Source: Arthrobacter sp. AFG7.2 (lineage in GTDB: Bacteria; Actinomycetota; Actinomycetes; Actinomycetales; Micrococcaceae). Taken from it: a stretch of DNA of 64,000 bases. Location: NCBI RefSeq assembly GCF_002892835.1, contig NZ_PJMB01000006.1, positions 177,723-241,722 on the forward strand, written 5' to 3'. The position numbers and the translations under genes are program-made. Each line of letters opens with the position of its first letter. Position 1 is the stretch's first letter. The notes beneath the pieces are model-generated. The model had not been told where the DNA came from, ran no database searches, and saw only the letters and a program-made list of their open reading frames with translations. Shown here in pieces: positions 34,696 to 44,297 of the stretch.

Positions 34696-35844
34696 ATGAC
34701 CCTCATCAGCAGGATCGAAACCTTCCTCGTCGCGCCGCGCTGGCTCTTCGTCCGCATCGAGACCGACAGCGGGATCGTCGGCTGGGGGGAGGCAACATGC
34801 GAAGGCCGCAGCGAAACCGTCCGCACCGCCGTCGAACAGCTCGCCGAACTCCTGGTCGGCAACGACGCGCTGCGGATCGAGGACCACTGGCAGGTGATGA
34901 CCAAAGGGTCCTTTTACCGCGGTGGCCCCATCCTTGCCAGCGCGGTCGCGGGACTTGACCAGGCCCTCTGGGACATCGCCGGCAAGTACTTCAATGCGCC
35001 GGTGCACCAGCTCCTGGGCGGCCACGTGCGAGACCGGATCAGGATGTACGGCTGGGTGGGCGGTGACGAGCCCAGCGAGGTCGCCGACCAGATCAGTGCC
35101 CAGCTGGAGGTAGGCCTCACCGCCGTCAAGATGAACGCAAGCGGCAGGATGAGCCCCATCGCCTCCGTTGCAGAGATCGACGGCGTCATCCGCCGGGTTG
35201 CGGCAGCGCGTGAGGTCCTGGGTGAGCACCGGGACGTCGCGGTTGACTTCCACGGCCGCTTCAGCCTGGCAAACGCCCGCCGGGTGGCGCCGCTGCTGGA
35301 ACCCTACCGGCCCTTCTTCCTGGAGGAACCGGTCGTCCCGGAGAACACCCACCTGCTGCGCGAATTCACCTCATCGACGACGACGCCGGTTTCGACCGGT
35401 GAGAGGCTCTACAGCCGGCAGGAATTCCTGCCCGCGCTCCAGGCCGGCATCGCCGTTGCCCAGCCGGACCTTTCCCACGCGGGCGGCATCACGGAGGTCC
35501 GCAAGATCGCCTCGCTGGCTGAAATCTACGAAGTCCAGCTGGCTCCGCACTGCCCGCTGGGACCGCTTGCCCTGGCTGCGTGCCTCCAGGTGGGGTTTGC
35601 CACGCCCAACTTCCTGATCCAGGAACAGAGCATAGGCATCCACTACAACCAGGGGGCCGAGGTCCTGGACTACGTGGTGGATAAATCGCCGCTGAAGTTC
35701 GTGGACGGGCACATCGAACGGCTTACCGGCCCGGGGCTGGGCATCGAAATCGACGAGGCCGTGGTGCGTGCCGCAGACAAACGCGGGCATGCCTGGCGCG
35801 GGCCCATCTGGCGCAATACTGACGGCGCTTTCGCAGAATGGTGA
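34696..35844 (+). CDS. dgoD: D-galactonate dehydratase
   Basis: 382 residues of the mandelate racemase branch of the enolase superfamily. It dehydrates D-galactonate to 2-keto-3-deoxygalactonate. Expected features are present: DFHGRF with the first metal Asp and acid/base His, FLEEPV and STGERLYSRQEF for the other metal ligands, and the catalytic His in LAPHCPLGPLALA. MTLISRIETFLVAPRWLF is typical of DgoD. It is part of the ABC importer-dgoD-dgoA-kinase cluster. Confidence 0.93.
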   Translation: MTLISRIETFLVAPRWLFVRIETDSGIVGWGEATCEGRSETVRTAVEQLAELLVGNDALRIEDHWQVMTKGSFYRGGPILASAVAGLDQALWDIAGKYFNAPVHQLLGGHVRDRIRMYGWVGGDEPSEVADQISAQLEVGLTAVKMNASGRMSPIASVAEIDGVIRRVAAAREVLGEHRDVAVDFHGRFSLANARRVAPLLEPYRPFFLEEPVVPENTHLLREFTSSTTTPVSTGERLYSRQEFLPALQAGIAVAQPDLSHAGGITEVRKIASLAEIYEVQLAPHCPLGPLALAACLQVGFATPNFLIQEQSIGIHYNQGAEVLDYVVDKSPLKFVDGHIERLTGPGLGIEIDEAVVRAADKRGHAWRGPIWRNTDGAFAEW

Positions 35845-35896
35845 CGGCCGGGAAGCGGGCACGGAGTTGGACACCCCTATGAAGGAGAAGCCCAGT

Positions 35897-36571
35897 ATGG
35901 ACAACACCCTGACCCCGGAGGCCCTGCTGGCCGGGGTACGCCGGACCAGGCTGCTTGCCATCGTGCGGGGCACGGACGGAGCGGCCGCAGCCAGGGCAGC
36001 GCTAGCGGCCATGGAAGAAGGCTTCCACTACGTTGAGATTGCCCTGACCACACCCGGAGCGCTTGAGGCGATCAGCGAGGTGCGGGCAGCAGCTCCTGCC
36101 GGATCCTTCGTGGGCGCCGGCACAGTGCTGACGAAGCAGGACGTCGACGGGGTCGCGTTGGCCGGCGGCCAGTTCATGGTGACGCCGTCACTCGCACCAT
36201 CCATCGAAGAAGCAGCCGGCCGCGGCTTTGGCGTCCTTGCGGGAGCCCTGACACCCAGCGAGGCTTTAGAAGCGATGCGCCGCGGCGCCACGGCGGTCAA
36301 GCTCTTCCCTGCTTCCATCGGCGGACCAGGTTACCTCAAGGCGCTCCGTGATCCATTCCCGGAGATTCCGTTCATCGCGGTTGGCGGCGTCGGGCTTGAT
36401 GAGGCAGCAGGATATTGGGATGCCGGGGCAATCGCCGCCGGCCTCGGAGGACCGCTCTTCGGGGACGCCGCGTCCGGCGGGGACCTTGCCCCGATGCGGG
36501 AGCGCGCCCGCAGGTTCGTCACCCTCGCCGGCGGGTACGACAGCCAGGCAGGTTCGGGGGACAGGCGGTGA
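35897..36571 (+). CDS. dgoA: 2-keto-3-deoxy-6-phosphoaldonate aldolase (KDPG/KDPGal aldolase)
   Basis: 224 residues, a class I aldolase TIM barrel. The family pattern is complete: LLAIVRG, the EIALTTPGALEAI strand with Glu, GAGTVLTKQDV, MVTPSLAPS, and the Schiff-base Lys in AVKLFPASIGGPGYLKAL, then AVGGVGLDEA. It cleaves the 6-phosphate to pyruvate and glyceraldehyde-3-phosphate. The ATG at 35897 has AAGGAG nine bases upstream. An ATG at 35879 is less likely. It overlaps the kinase start (GTGA). Confidence 0.9.
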   Translation: MDNTLTPEALLAGVRRTRLLAIVRGTDGAAAARAALAAMEEGFHYVEIALTTPGALEAISEVRAAAPAGSFVGAGTVLTKQDVDGVALAGGQFMVTPSLAPSIEEAAGRGFGVLAGALTPSEALEAMRRGATAVKLFPASIGGPGYLKALRDPFPEIPFIAVGGVGLDEAAGYWDAGAIAAGLGGPLFGDAASGGDLAPMRERARRFVTLAGGYDSQAGSGDRR

Positions 36572-37557
36572 CAGCCACAGCCGGATCCTCCCCGGTAGAC
36601 CTCCTGACCCTTGGTGAGTCCATGGTTTCACTGCGCTCCACCGCGCCGCTCGCCCTCGGCGGCGCCCTGACAATGCACGTTGCCGGCGCTGAATCCAACG
36701 TGGCCGTTGGCGTGGCCAGGCTCGGGCACACCGTCAGCTGGGGCGGTGTGGTGGGTGCAGATCCGCATGGCGAGTTCATCCTCCGGCAGCTCCGGGGTGA
36801 GGGAGTCGGGCTGCATCACCGCGAGGATCCTGACCGCCGGACCGGGGTGATGTTCCTCGAACAGCGCACGGCCGACGTCACCCGTGCCTTTTATTACCGC
36901 TCCGGGTCTGCTGGATCAACGCTGAGCCGGGAAGACGTGGACCGGGCCCTGCGGCCCGGGGCACGCATCCTGCATCTGACCGGTATTACTCCCGCCCTTA
37001 GCCCCGAGGCCCGTAAAGCCGTGGAGTATGCTGCGGAACGCGCTGCTGCTGAAGGGCTGGTGGTGTCCCTTGACGTCAACTACCGCAGCAAGCTCTGGGC
37101 CCGGGAAGAAGCGCGGGAGGTGCTCACGCCCCTCATGCGCTACGCCACCATCCTGATCGCGTCCGACGACGAACTCGACCTCGTGGCCGTCCCGCCGGCC
37201 GGGCTGCCGGAACCGGAAGGACAGGAAGCAACCATGGCGGCGGAGCTCCTGGAACACGGAGTCCGCGAAGTGGTGATCAAGCGGGGTGCCGCCGGCGCCG
37301 GTGTCTACAGCCCGGAAGGACAGTGGGAAACCCCGGCAGTATCCGTTACCAGCGTGGATACCGTGGGAGCCGGAGACGCCTTCACTGCCGGCTACCTGTC
37401 AGCCCTGCTTGACGGCGCCGATATCCCGGGACGCCTGCAGCGCGGTGTCCTCACCGGAGCCTTCGCGGTCAGCACTGCCGGGGACTGGGAGGGGCTGCCT
37501 GCCCGCAGTGAGCTGGCACTGCTCACAACCACCCCCGGCGGAACCACCCAGCGCTGA
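36568..37557 (+). CDS. PfkB-family 2-keto-3-deoxy-aldonate kinase
   Basis: 329 residues from GTG 36568, which overlaps the aldolase stop. The PfkB signatures are LLTLGESMVSL at the N-terminus, HVAGAESNVAVGVARLG, and the C-terminal anion hole/catalytic motif DTVGAGDAFTAGYLSAL. The operon supplies 2-keto-3-deoxygalactonate or -gluconate from dehydratases and an aldolase for the 6-phosphate, so this kinase most likely phosphorylates that intermediate (KdgK-like). Galactonate versus gluconate preference cannot be decided. Confidence 0.88.
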   Translation: MTATAGSSPVDLLTLGESMVSLRSTAPLALGGALTMHVAGAESNVAVGVARLGHTVSWGGVVGADPHGEFILRQLRGEGVGLHHREDPDRRTGVMFLEQRTADVTRAFYYRSGSAGSTLSREDVDRALRPGARILHLTGITPALSPEARKAVEYAAERAAAEGLVVSLDVNYRSKLWAREEAREVLTPLMRYATILIASDDELDLVAVPPAGLPEPEGQEATMAAELLEHGVREVVIKRGAAGAGVYSPEGQWETPAVSVTSVDTVGAGDAFTAGYLSALLDGADIPGRLQRGVLTGAFAVSTAGDWEGLPARSELALLTTTPGGTTQR

Positions 37558-37608
37558 TTCTTCCGGCCCCCGGCGTCCTATTCCTCCTTTAAGAAAGTTG
37601 AATCTGCT

Positions 37609-38838
37609 GTGAAAATCGTTGCCGCTGACGTCTTTGTGACCAGTCCCTCCCGTAACTTCGTGACCCTCCGGATCACCACCGAGGACGGTGTGACGGGTAT
37701 TGGTGATGCCACTTTGAATGGGCGCGAGCTCGCCGTCGCCGCTTATTTGAAGGAGCACGTTGCGCAGCTGCTGATCGGCAAGGATCCGCACCGGATCGAG
37801 GACACTTGGCAGTTCCTGTACCGCTCCTCGTACTGGCGGCGGGGTCCGGTGACCATGGCCGCGATCGCCGCGGTGGACATGGCGCTGTGGGATATCAAGG
37901 GCAAGATGGCCGGCATGCCCGTGTACCAGCTGCTGGGCGGGGCGTCCCGGACCGGGCTGCGCGCCTACGGCCACGCTTCCGGTGCGGACATCCCCTCGCT
38001 GTTCGACTCGGTGCGGGAACATCTGGAACTCGGGTATAAATCCATCCGCATCCAGACCGCCATTCCCGGGATCAAGGCCGTCTACGGTGTCGCCGCGCAG
38101 GCCCAGGCCTCCGGTGAGCGCTACGATTACGAGCCGGCCGGGCGCGGTGTTTTTCCGGTGGAGGAGGACTGGGACACCCGCGCGTACCTGCGGCACCTGC
38201 CGACGGTGTTCGAGGCGGTGAGGAACGAGTTCGGCCCCGAGATCCCTTTGCTGCACGACGGGCATCACCGGATGACTCCGATCCAGGCCGCCAAGCTAGG
38301 CAAGGCGTTGGAACCCTATGACCTGTTCTGGCTGGAGGACTGTACCCCGGCCGAGAACCAGGAGGGCCTGCGCCTGGTCCGGCAGCACACCACCACGCCG
38401 CTGGCGATCGGGGAGATTTTCAACACGGTGTGGGACTTCCAGACCATTATCAGGGAACAGCTGATCGATTACGTCCGGGCCGCGTCCACGCACTTCGGCG
38501 GGATCAGCCCGTTGAAGAAGGTGATGGATTTCGCCGCGCAGTACCAGATTAAGTCCGGTTTCCACGGCCCCACGGATATTTCTCCGGTGGGCTTCGCCGC
38601 GCAGCTGCACGTGGGCCTGGCGATCCACAACTACGGGATCCAGGAATACATGCAGCACTCGGACAAGACCAACGAGGTCTTCGAACAGTCCATGACCTTC
38701 GTGGACGGCTACCTCCACCCGGGCGACAAGCCCGGCATCGGCGTCGAATTCAACGAAGAAGCCGCGGCCGCCTTCCCCTACCAGCAGGCCTACCTGCCCT
38801 ACAACCGCCTCATCGACGGAACGGTCCACGACTGGTAG
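37609..38838 (+). CDS. manD: ManD-family sugar-acid dehydratase (mannonate/gluconate dehydratase)
   Basis: 409 residues of the enolase superfamily, ManD clade. Diagnostic segments are [66 protein letters not shown] and [13 protein letters not shown]. Members dehydrate D-mannonate and/or D-gluconate to 2-keto-3-deoxygluconate, sometimes weakly. The GTG start at 37609 has only a weak AAGAAAG upstream. Last gene of the sugar-acid operon, 51 bases after the kinase. Confidence 0.9.
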   Translation: MKIVAADVFVTSPSRNFVTLRITTEDGVTGIGDATLNGRELAVAAYLKEHVAQLLIGKDPHRIEDTWQFLYRSSYWRRGPVTMAAIAAVDMALWDIKGKMAGMPVYQLLGGASRTGLRAYGHASGADIPSLFDSVREHLELGYKSIRIQTAIPGIKAVYGVAAQAQASGERYDYEPAGRGVFPVEEDWDTRAYLRHLPTVFEAVRNEFGPEIPLLHDGHHRMTPIQAAKLGKALEPYDLFWLEDCTPAENQEGLRLVRQHTTTPLAIGEIFNTVWDFQTIIREQLIDYVRAASTHFGGISPLKKVMDFAAQYQIKSGFHGPTDISPVGFAAQLHVGLAIHNYGIQEYMQHSDKTNEVFEQSMTFVDGYLHPGDKPGIGVEFNEEAAAAFPYQQAYLPYNRLIDGTVHDW

Positions 38839-38862
38839 CGGGGCGCCCGGGACCGCGGCGCA

Positions 38863-39162
38863 TTACGACTCGCACTCCCTGCAGTACTTCCTGCCGTCCT
38901 TTTCCCGCGCGAGCTGGCTGCGGTGGTGGACCAGGAAGCAGGACATGCAGGTGAATTCATCGGCCTGGACCGGCACCACCTGGATCAGCAGTTCCTCGTT
39001 CGAGAGGTCCGCTCCCGGCAGCTCGAAGCTTTCTGCGAGGTCGGTCTCGTCGATGTCGGCAATGGCCTCCCTTCGGGGGGACTTCTCGGTCTTCAGCTCC
39101 TCAAGGCCGGTTCTCGGCTCCTCCTCGGGCGTCACCCGTGGAGCGTCATAGTCAACAGACAT
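38863..39162 (-). CDS. DUF4193 family actinobacterial protein
   Basis: 99 residues. MSVDYDAPRVTPEEEP and EELKTEK at the N-terminus, DLSNEELLIQVVPVQADEFTCMSCF in part, and C-terminal CRECE define DUF4193. Two CxxC pairs (CMSC, CREC) suggest a zinc ribbon. The acidic centre is typical. Widespread in actinobacteria, function unknown. It converges on manD with a 24-base gap. Confidence 0.9.
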   Translation of the reverse strand: MSVDYDAPRVTPEEEPRTGLEELKTEKSPRREAIADIDETDLAESFELPGADLSNEELLIQVVPVQADEFTCMSCFLVHHRSQLAREKDGRKYCRECES

Positions 39163-39264
39163 TGATGTGCCTCCTGTCGGCTTGTGGCAGTTGGTCTGGA
39201 CAGAGCAACAACAGGGAGCCCTGCGGGGTTATTCCCCGAGCACTGACACACCCCCGCCCATAGG

Positions 39265-39276
39265 TAGACTGGTCTA
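39265..39276. promoter_or_regulatory. TetR-type operator
   Basis: TAGAC-TG-GTCTA, 5-bp perfect arms, 28 bases before the TetR start. Palindromes of this TAGAC/GTCTA kind are typical TetR-family autoregulatory sites, and here it would control the tetR-EamA operon. Confidence 0.6.
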
Positions 39277-39303
39277 ACTACCACCTGCCGCGAGGAGTTC
39301 TTT

Positions 39304-39912
39304 TTGGCCGCCCACGACACCCCGCCCCATGCCCCAGCGATGCCGAAGCGCCCTGCACGCGCGCTGTTGCTCGAGGCTGCCTCACGGCTTTTCTATGCCC
39401 ACGGGATGGGGGCCACCGGCATCGACACCATCACTGCCGAAGCCGGTGTAGCCAAGAAGAGCCTGTACAACAACTTCGCTTCAAAGGCCGAGCTGGTCGG
39501 AGCCTACCTTGAAGCGCGGCACCAGGAATGGCTCGGGTTGTACCGACGACGGGTGGCAGGCGCACGGACCCCCTACGACCGGGTGCTGGCCGTCTTTGAC
39601 GCCTACGCCGACCATGCGAACGTCGCCTACCAGCACGGGTTCCGCGGATGCGGGCTGCTCAACGCAGCAGCGGAACTGCCGGCAGGCGCACCCGGGCGGG
39701 TGGCAGTGCGGAAGCACAAGGAGGAGGTTGAGGAACTGCTGGCCGGGCACGTGGCCGAGTTGCTGCCGGGGGAGGATGAGCGTGCCGCCGGGCTGGCCCG
39801 GCATTTGGCTTTCCTCCTGGAGGGTGCCATGACCCGCGCCGGGCTTGAGGGGAATGACCAGTGCCTCAAAGACGGCCGGGTCATTGCCGGCCGGCTCCTG
39901 GCGGAACTGTGA
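39304..39912 (+). CDS. TetR-family regulator
   Basis: 202 residues. The HTH is ATGIDTITAEAGVAKKSLYNNFASKAELVGAYL (in part, about 34-66) preceded by RALLLEAASRLFYAHG. A helical ligand domain follows. The start is TTG 39304 with GAGGAG eight bases upstream. The stop overlaps the GTG start of the EamA transporter gene, so it probably represses its own transporter through the site at 39265. Confidence 0.9.
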   Translation: MAAHDTPPHAPAMPKRPARALLLEAASRLFYAHGMGATGIDTITAEAGVAKKSLYNNFASKAELVGAYLEARHQEWLGLYRRRVAGARTPYDRVLAVFDAYADHANVAYQHGFRGCGLLNAAAELPAGAPGRVAVRKHKEEVEELLAGHVAELLPGEDERAAGLARHLAFLLEGAMTRAGLEGNDQCLKDGRVIAGRLLAEL

Positions 39913-40895
39913 GGTCCGCTGCCGGTTCCGCCACGGCGCCGGGTGTGGGCGTTCTTTGCGTGGTAGCCGCTTCAGTGTTGTGGGGAACGACGGGCACAGC
40001 TGCCACCTTCGCGCCATCCGTGAGCCCGCTGGCGATCGGTGCGGCGGCCATGGGAATCGGCGGGCTGCTGCAGGCGCTGTACGCAGCCAGGGCGATAGCG
40101 GGGCAAGGGACGGGCCTGATGGCGCGCTGGCGCCTGGTGTCCCTGGCTGCGGTGGCGGTAGCGGTCTATCCCCTGGCGTTCTACAGCTCGATGCGGCTTT
40201 CCGGCGTGGCCGTGGGAACTGTGGTTTCCATCGGTTCCGCGCCGGTTGCCGCCGCACTGATTGAGCGGTTCACCGACGGCAAGCCGCTCACCCGCCAGTG
40301 GATGGCCGGGGCCTTTATGGGCGTCTCAGGTGCGGCCCTGTTGTCCTTTGCCGGGCACGGGCCAGCCGGTTCCTCCGGCACGTCCTGGACATTCCTGGCG
40401 GGACTCGCCCTGGGCCTCGTGGCCGGAACTACCTATGCACTGTATTCCTGGACCGCACACCGGCTCATCGGCGGCGGCCTCTCATCCCGGGCAGCCATGG
40501 GCGCCGTCTTCGGACTGGGAGGGCTCCTGTTGATGCCCGTCCTCGCGGCAACCGGCCGGCCGCTCCTGGAGTCATGGACCAATTTCTCGGTGGGAGCCTA
40601 CATGGCCCTGGTCCCGATGTTTGCCGGGTACGTCCTGTTTGGGTGGGGCCTGGCAAGGATCCGGGCCAGCACAGCCACCGGGATTTCCCTGCTTGAAACG
40701 GTGGTCGCCGCCGTGCTGGCGGTGCTGGTGGTGGGTGAGCGGCTGCCACTGCTTGCCTGGCTGGGCGCCGCCGTCGTCATCCTTGGCCTTTTCATCCTGA
40801 CGCCGCGGCAGTCAGCCCGCGGGCCGCTCCCGCCGTCGTCCCCGGCCAGGGAAAGGCTTGCTCAACAGCAGGCCGGCGCCAAGCCCCACCAGTGA
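39909..40895 (+). CDS. EamA/DMT-family transporter
   Basis: 328 residues with ten hydrophobic helices in two EamA repeats (VVAASVLWGTTGTAATFAP in the first, LALGLVAGTTYALYSWTAH in the second). These are usually exporters of metabolites or amino acids. The GTG at 39909 overlaps the tetR stop, so the two are translationally coupled. Its last 84 bases overlap the convergent DUF3040 gene. Confidence 0.88.
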   Translation: MRSAAGSATAPGVGVLCVVAASVLWGTTGTAATFAPSVSPLAIGAAAMGIGGLLQALYAARAIAGQGTGLMARWRLVSLAAVAVAVYPLAFYSSMRLSGVAVGTVVSIGSAPVAAALIERFTDGKPLTRQWMAGAFMGVSGAALLSFAGHGPAGSSGTSWTFLAGLALGLVAGTTYALYSWTAHRLIGGGLSSRAAMGAVFGLGGLLLMPVLAATGRPLLESWTNFSVGAYMALVPMFAGYVLFGWGLARIRASTATGISLLETVVAAVLAVLVVGERLPLLAWLGAAVVILGLFILTPRQSARGPLPPSSPARERLAQQQAGAKPHQ

Positions 40896-41111
40896 AAACC
40901 CCAGGACCACCAGGGCGGCCACCTGGCCGCTTGCGCCGGCAACTAGCAGCACAAAGCCGATCAGGCAAGCGAGCGCGCCGCAAAAAAGGTCAGCCCTGAA
41001 CCGGGGCGCAGGGTAGCCGGAGAGCAGCTCCATGGCCAGATGGGGATCATCGGCGATCAGCCCCAACTCCAGCTCCTTGAGCAGCCGCCGTTCGTCGTCG
41101 GACATTGGCAT
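40812..41111 (-). CDS. DUF3040 small membrane protein
   Basis: 99 residues. MPMSDDERRLLKELELGLIADDPHLA is the DUF3040 head, followed by two adjacent membrane helices (LFCGALACLIGFVLLVAG and VAALVVLGFSLVGLGAGLLL) and a basic tail. The ATG at 41111 has AGGTG upstream, and a longer frame from 41207 lacks this fit. The 84-base antisense overlap with the EamA gene is unusual and may reflect either real overlap or 3' drift of one gene. Confidence 0.8.
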   Translation of the reverse strand: MPMSDDERRLLKELELGLIADDPHLAMELLSGYPAPRFRADLFCGALACLIGFVLLVAGASGQVAALVVLGFSLVGLGAGLLLSKPFPGRGRRRERPAG

Positions 41112-41206
41112 TGGAAGCACCTGAATTCCGTCAAAACCGGTATCGGTATTGACGGTAGGAGCCCCATCGACCGGCGTCAAGAGCTTGAAGTGCCTGGTAC
41201 CTCCCA

Positions 41207-41731
41207 TCAGTCCTGCACGTCATAGCGCAGGCAGTCCCCAAGGATCCTGACACCCTGGGTGGGGATGTGCGGGACAGTCTTGGCCGGTGGCATCAGGTGT
41301 TCAACGGGCAGATCCGCGAGCAGGACGCAGTGGTCGGCAATGAGCCTGCGGTGGCACCGCCACCACACCGTTTCGCTGCACATGACGGCGGTCTTCGCAG
41401 TCCGGGCTGCGGCAACAAGCTCTTCCGCCGCAGCAGTGAATTGCGGACTGCGCATGTAAGCGGCGTAGGCCCTGAAAGACTCGTTGCGCAGCGCAGTATC
41501 GGGGGAATCGGGAGGAAGCTTGCGGAAGCCGCCCAACCGCTGCTCCCAGCGGTAGCTGACCCCCGCTGCCGGGAGCCACTCCTCCATGCGGTCCTTGCCG
41601 AAGTGCGGATGCTTCCGGCTCCCCGGCCCAATCCGGACATCCACCAGCGAGGTGATGCCGGCGGCTTTGAGGCGCGCAATGAATTCGTCCTGGGCAGCGG
41701 TCCCGTGACCGACGGTGAAGAGGGCGCTCAT
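41207..41731 (-). CDS. DUF488 family protein
   Basis: 174 residues from ATG 41731 (MSALFTVGHG). The DUF488 pattern is clear: GHGTAAQDEFIARLKAAGITSLVDVR in part, RIGPGSRKHPHF, and the C-terminal cysteine segment AVMCSETVWWRCHRRLIADHC. These proteins are of unknown function, with conserved His/Cys residues that may act in catalysis. Starts at 41749 or 41818 are possible but less like the family. Confidence 0.8.
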   Translation of the reverse strand: MSALFTVGHGTAAQDEFIARLKAAGITSLVDVRIGPGSRKHPHFGKDRMEEWLPAAGVSYRWEQRLGGFRKLPPDSPDTALRNESFRAYAAYMRSPQFTAAAEELVAAARTAKTAVMCSETVWWRCHRRLIADHCVLLADLPVEHLMPPAKTVPHIPTQGVRILGDCLRYDVQD

Positions 41732-42035
41732 CCAAGCAATGGTAAGCATGGCGGCAGTGGGCGTGGCCGGCTGGGCGCTGAGGGCCGGATACCGCGTTGC
41801 CCTCCACCGGCATGGCAAAATTCAGGCCCGAATCCGCCGCTTCCCTGGCCCTGGGCAACAAGCTTCAGCCCCGGAGGACGGTGATGCGTGGCGCGCGTAG
41901 TGGAGTAACCGGTTTCGTCTCTACGCCGCCCTGCAATAATCTGAATCAATCGGTTGTGCGCGGGGGTGCAGACGCCCGTTGCAACAGGCAGCACTGTAAG
42001 TTCGGGCCACATCACACCAGACGAGGCGGACACGC
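41732..42035 (+). other. Intergenic region before malQ, no confident gene
   Basis: 304 bases between the divergent DUF488 and malQ genes. A 61-codon frame from GTG 41715 encodes a hydrophobic N-terminus and basic tail but has no ribosome binding site and overlaps DUF488. No clear promoter or operator was found. Confidence 0.4.
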
Positions 42036-44270
42036 ATGACGGCTTCAGACCAGCAGCACTCACATCGCCCAGGGGCGCCAGCAGATCCCCCGGCGCCTTC
42101 ACCTGCCGCGAGCCGGGATGCTGCCCGCGGCGTGGACGCCCACCTGCTCCAGCAACTGGCGGACGCGCATGGCGTGGGCACCTCCTTCCAGGGCTGGGAC
42201 GGGCTGCCGCACTCCGTGGCTGAGGAGACGCTGATCAAGGTCCTGGCTGCCCTGGGCGTCAACGCCGGCACGAACCAGGACATTGAGGCTGCACTGGCGG
42301 AAGCCGAACTGGCGCCGTGGCGGCGGATGCTGCCACCCGCCGTCGTCATCCAGCAGGGCGAGCCGGCGCTGGTCCCGGCCCATGTGCCCGACGGTGCCGC
42401 TGTGCAGGTGAGCATTTCCCTCGAAGACGGTGCCGGGTCTGTGGACGCCGCCCAGCAAGAGGTCTGGGAGCAACCCATGGACGTGGACGGCACCGCTACC
42501 CGCCGTATCACCTTCGCCCTCCCACAGGACCTGCCCTTGGGCTGGCACACCCTGACCGCCCGGACAGAAGACGCGGCCGCGTCAGCAACACTGGTGGTGA
42601 CGCCGCGCCAGCTGACCACCGCAAAACCGCTCGAACAGCGCCGGGGCTGGGGACTGGCCACCCAGCTGTACTCAGTCCGCTCCAGGCGGTCCTGGGGCAT
42701 TGGCGACTTCGCCGACCTGGCCGACCTTGCTGCCATCAGCGGTGAACGCGGAGCCGATTATGTCCTGGTCAACCCGCTGCACGCGGCCGAACCGGTGCCG
42801 CCGGTGCAGCCATCCCCGTACTCGCCCTCCACACGCCGGTTCTTCAACCCCATGTACATCCGCGTGGAGGCGGTTCCGGAACTGGCCTACCTGAAGCCGC
42901 GCAGGCGTGCGGCCGTGGAGAAGCTGCGCGAGGAAGTGTCCGGGCTGAACCGGGACGGCGCGCGGCTGGACCGGAACGCCGTCTATGGAGCGAAGCTCCA
43001 GGCCCTCGAGATGCTTTACCACGCACGCCGCTCGCCGGCCCGGCAGGCTGCTTTTGATGAGTTCTGCCGGATCTCGGGCAAAGGGCTGGACGACTTCGCG
43101 CTGTGGTCTGCGATCCGCGAGGACCTTGCGCCGGACGACCCCCTGTGGACCGATCCGGACTGGGCACTGGGCACGCCGCAGGCCGAGACGCTGCGGGAAA
43201 AGCTTGCGGACCGAATCGGCTTCCACCGCTGGCTGCAGTGGATCTGCGACGAGCAGCTGGAGGAGGCCCAGAAGGTGGCCCTGCGCTCCGGCATGAGGCT
43301 CGGTGTGGTGCACGACCTCGCCGTAGGGGTGGACCACAGCAGCGCCGATGCCTGGACCTTGCGGGACGTCTTGACTCCCGCCACCAGCGTGGGCGCCCCG
43401 CCGGACATGTACAACCAGCAGGGCCAGGACTGGGGACAGCCGCCATGGCACCCCGCCCGCCTGGCCGAGGCCGGCTACATCCCGTTCCGGAACATGCTGG
43501 CCACGGTGCTCCGGCATGCCGGCGGTATCCGGGTGGACCATATCCTGGGCCTGTTCCGCCTCTGGTGGATCCCGGTGGGAAATGCGCCGGGTGACGGCGC
43601 CTACGTCCGCTACGACCACGAGGCACTGATCGGTATCCTCGCCCTGGAGGCGCAGCGTGCCGGCGCCGTCGTGATCGGCGAGGACCTGGGTACCTTCGAA
43701 CCATGGGTCCGTGACTACCTTGCCGCCCGCGGCATCCTGGGGACGTCCATCCTTTGGTTCGAGTACGACGGCGATTCCCCCCTCGCGCCGGAAAAGTACC
43801 GGACGCAGGCACTCGCCAGCGTCAACACGCACGACCTTCCCCCGACGGCCGGCTACCTTGCCGGCGACCATGTGGCGTTGCGCAGCGGGCTGGGCCTGTT
43901 GGAGCGGTCCGAGGCTGAGGAACGTGCGGAGCACAACGCGTCCCTGGAGAAGATGCTGGCCCTGGTGCGGGAGCGGGGCTACCTGCCCGGGAAGGACACG
44001 GACGGGCCGGCGGAAACGGAAGAGCAGACCATCGAGGCGCTGCACCTCCTGCTCACCCAGACGCCGTCGGTCCTGCTGGGCGTTGCCCTCGTGGACGCGG
44101 TGGGGGAGCGGCGCGTCCAGAACCAGCCCGGCACCACCGAAGCGCTGTACCCGAACTGGCAGGTTCCGCTGGGCGGGCCGGACGGCAAGCCAGTGTTCCT
44201 CGACGACCTTCCGGCCAACGCGCGGTTCAACACGCTGCTTGCAGCGGTGGAAGGAGCCCTGCGCGGCTGA
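42036..44270 (+). CDS. malQ: 4-alpha-glucanotransferase (amylomaltase)
   Basis: 744 residues, the long actinobacterial form of GH77 with an extra ~160-residue N-terminal domain. RRGWGLATQLYSVRSRRSWGIGDFADL begins the barrel in part, and the catalytic segments are GGIRVDHILGLFRLWW (nucleophile Asp), VVIGEDLGTFEP (acid/base Glu), and SVNTHDLPPTAGY. It transfers glucan chains between maltodextrins in the cytoplasm, working with the secreted amylase encoded convergently at 44365. A bidirectional hairpin separates them. Confidence 0.95.
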   Translation: MTASDQQHSHRPGAPADPPAPSPAASRDAARGVDAHLLQQLADAHGVGTSFQGWDGLPHSVAEETLIKVLAALGVNAGTNQDIEAALAEAELAPWRRMLPPAVVIQQGEPALVPAHVPDGAAVQVSISLEDGAGSVDAAQQEVWEQPMDVDGTATRRITFALPQDLPLGWHTLTARTEDAAASATLVVTPRQLTTAKPLEQRRGWGLATQLYSVRSRRSWGIGDFADLADLAAISGERGADYVLVNPLHAAEPVPPVQPSPYSPSTRRFFNPMYIRVEAVPELAYLKPRRRAAVEKLREEVSGLNRDGARLDRNAVYGAKLQALEMLYHARRSPARQAAFDEFCRISGKGLDDFALWSAIREDLAPDDPLWTDPDWALGTPQAETLREKLADRIGFHRWLQWICDEQLEEAQKVALRSGMRLGVVHDLAVGVDHSSADAWTLRDVLTPATSVGAPPDMYNQQGQDWGQPPWHPARLAEAGYIPFRNMLATVLRHAGGIRVDHILGLFRLWWIPVGNAPGDGAYVRYDHEALIGILALEAQRAGAVVIGEDLGTFEPWVRDYLAARGILGTSILWFEYDGDSPLAPEKYRTQALASVNTHDLPPTAGYLAGDHVALRSGLGLLERSEAEERAEHNASLEKMLALVRERGYLPGKDTDGPAETEEQTIEALHLLLTQTPSVLLGVALVDAVGERRVQNQPGTTEALYPNWQVPLGGPDGKPVFLDDLPANARFNTLLAAVEGALRG

Positions 44271-44297
44271 ACGCAGCGGGGCTCACCCGGACACAAC

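Noticed and set aside
41715..41900. A 61-codon plus-strand frame with a hydrophobic N-terminus before malQ
   Set aside because: GTG start with no ribosome binding site, partly antisense to DUF488, and no recognised motif, so not called as a gene.
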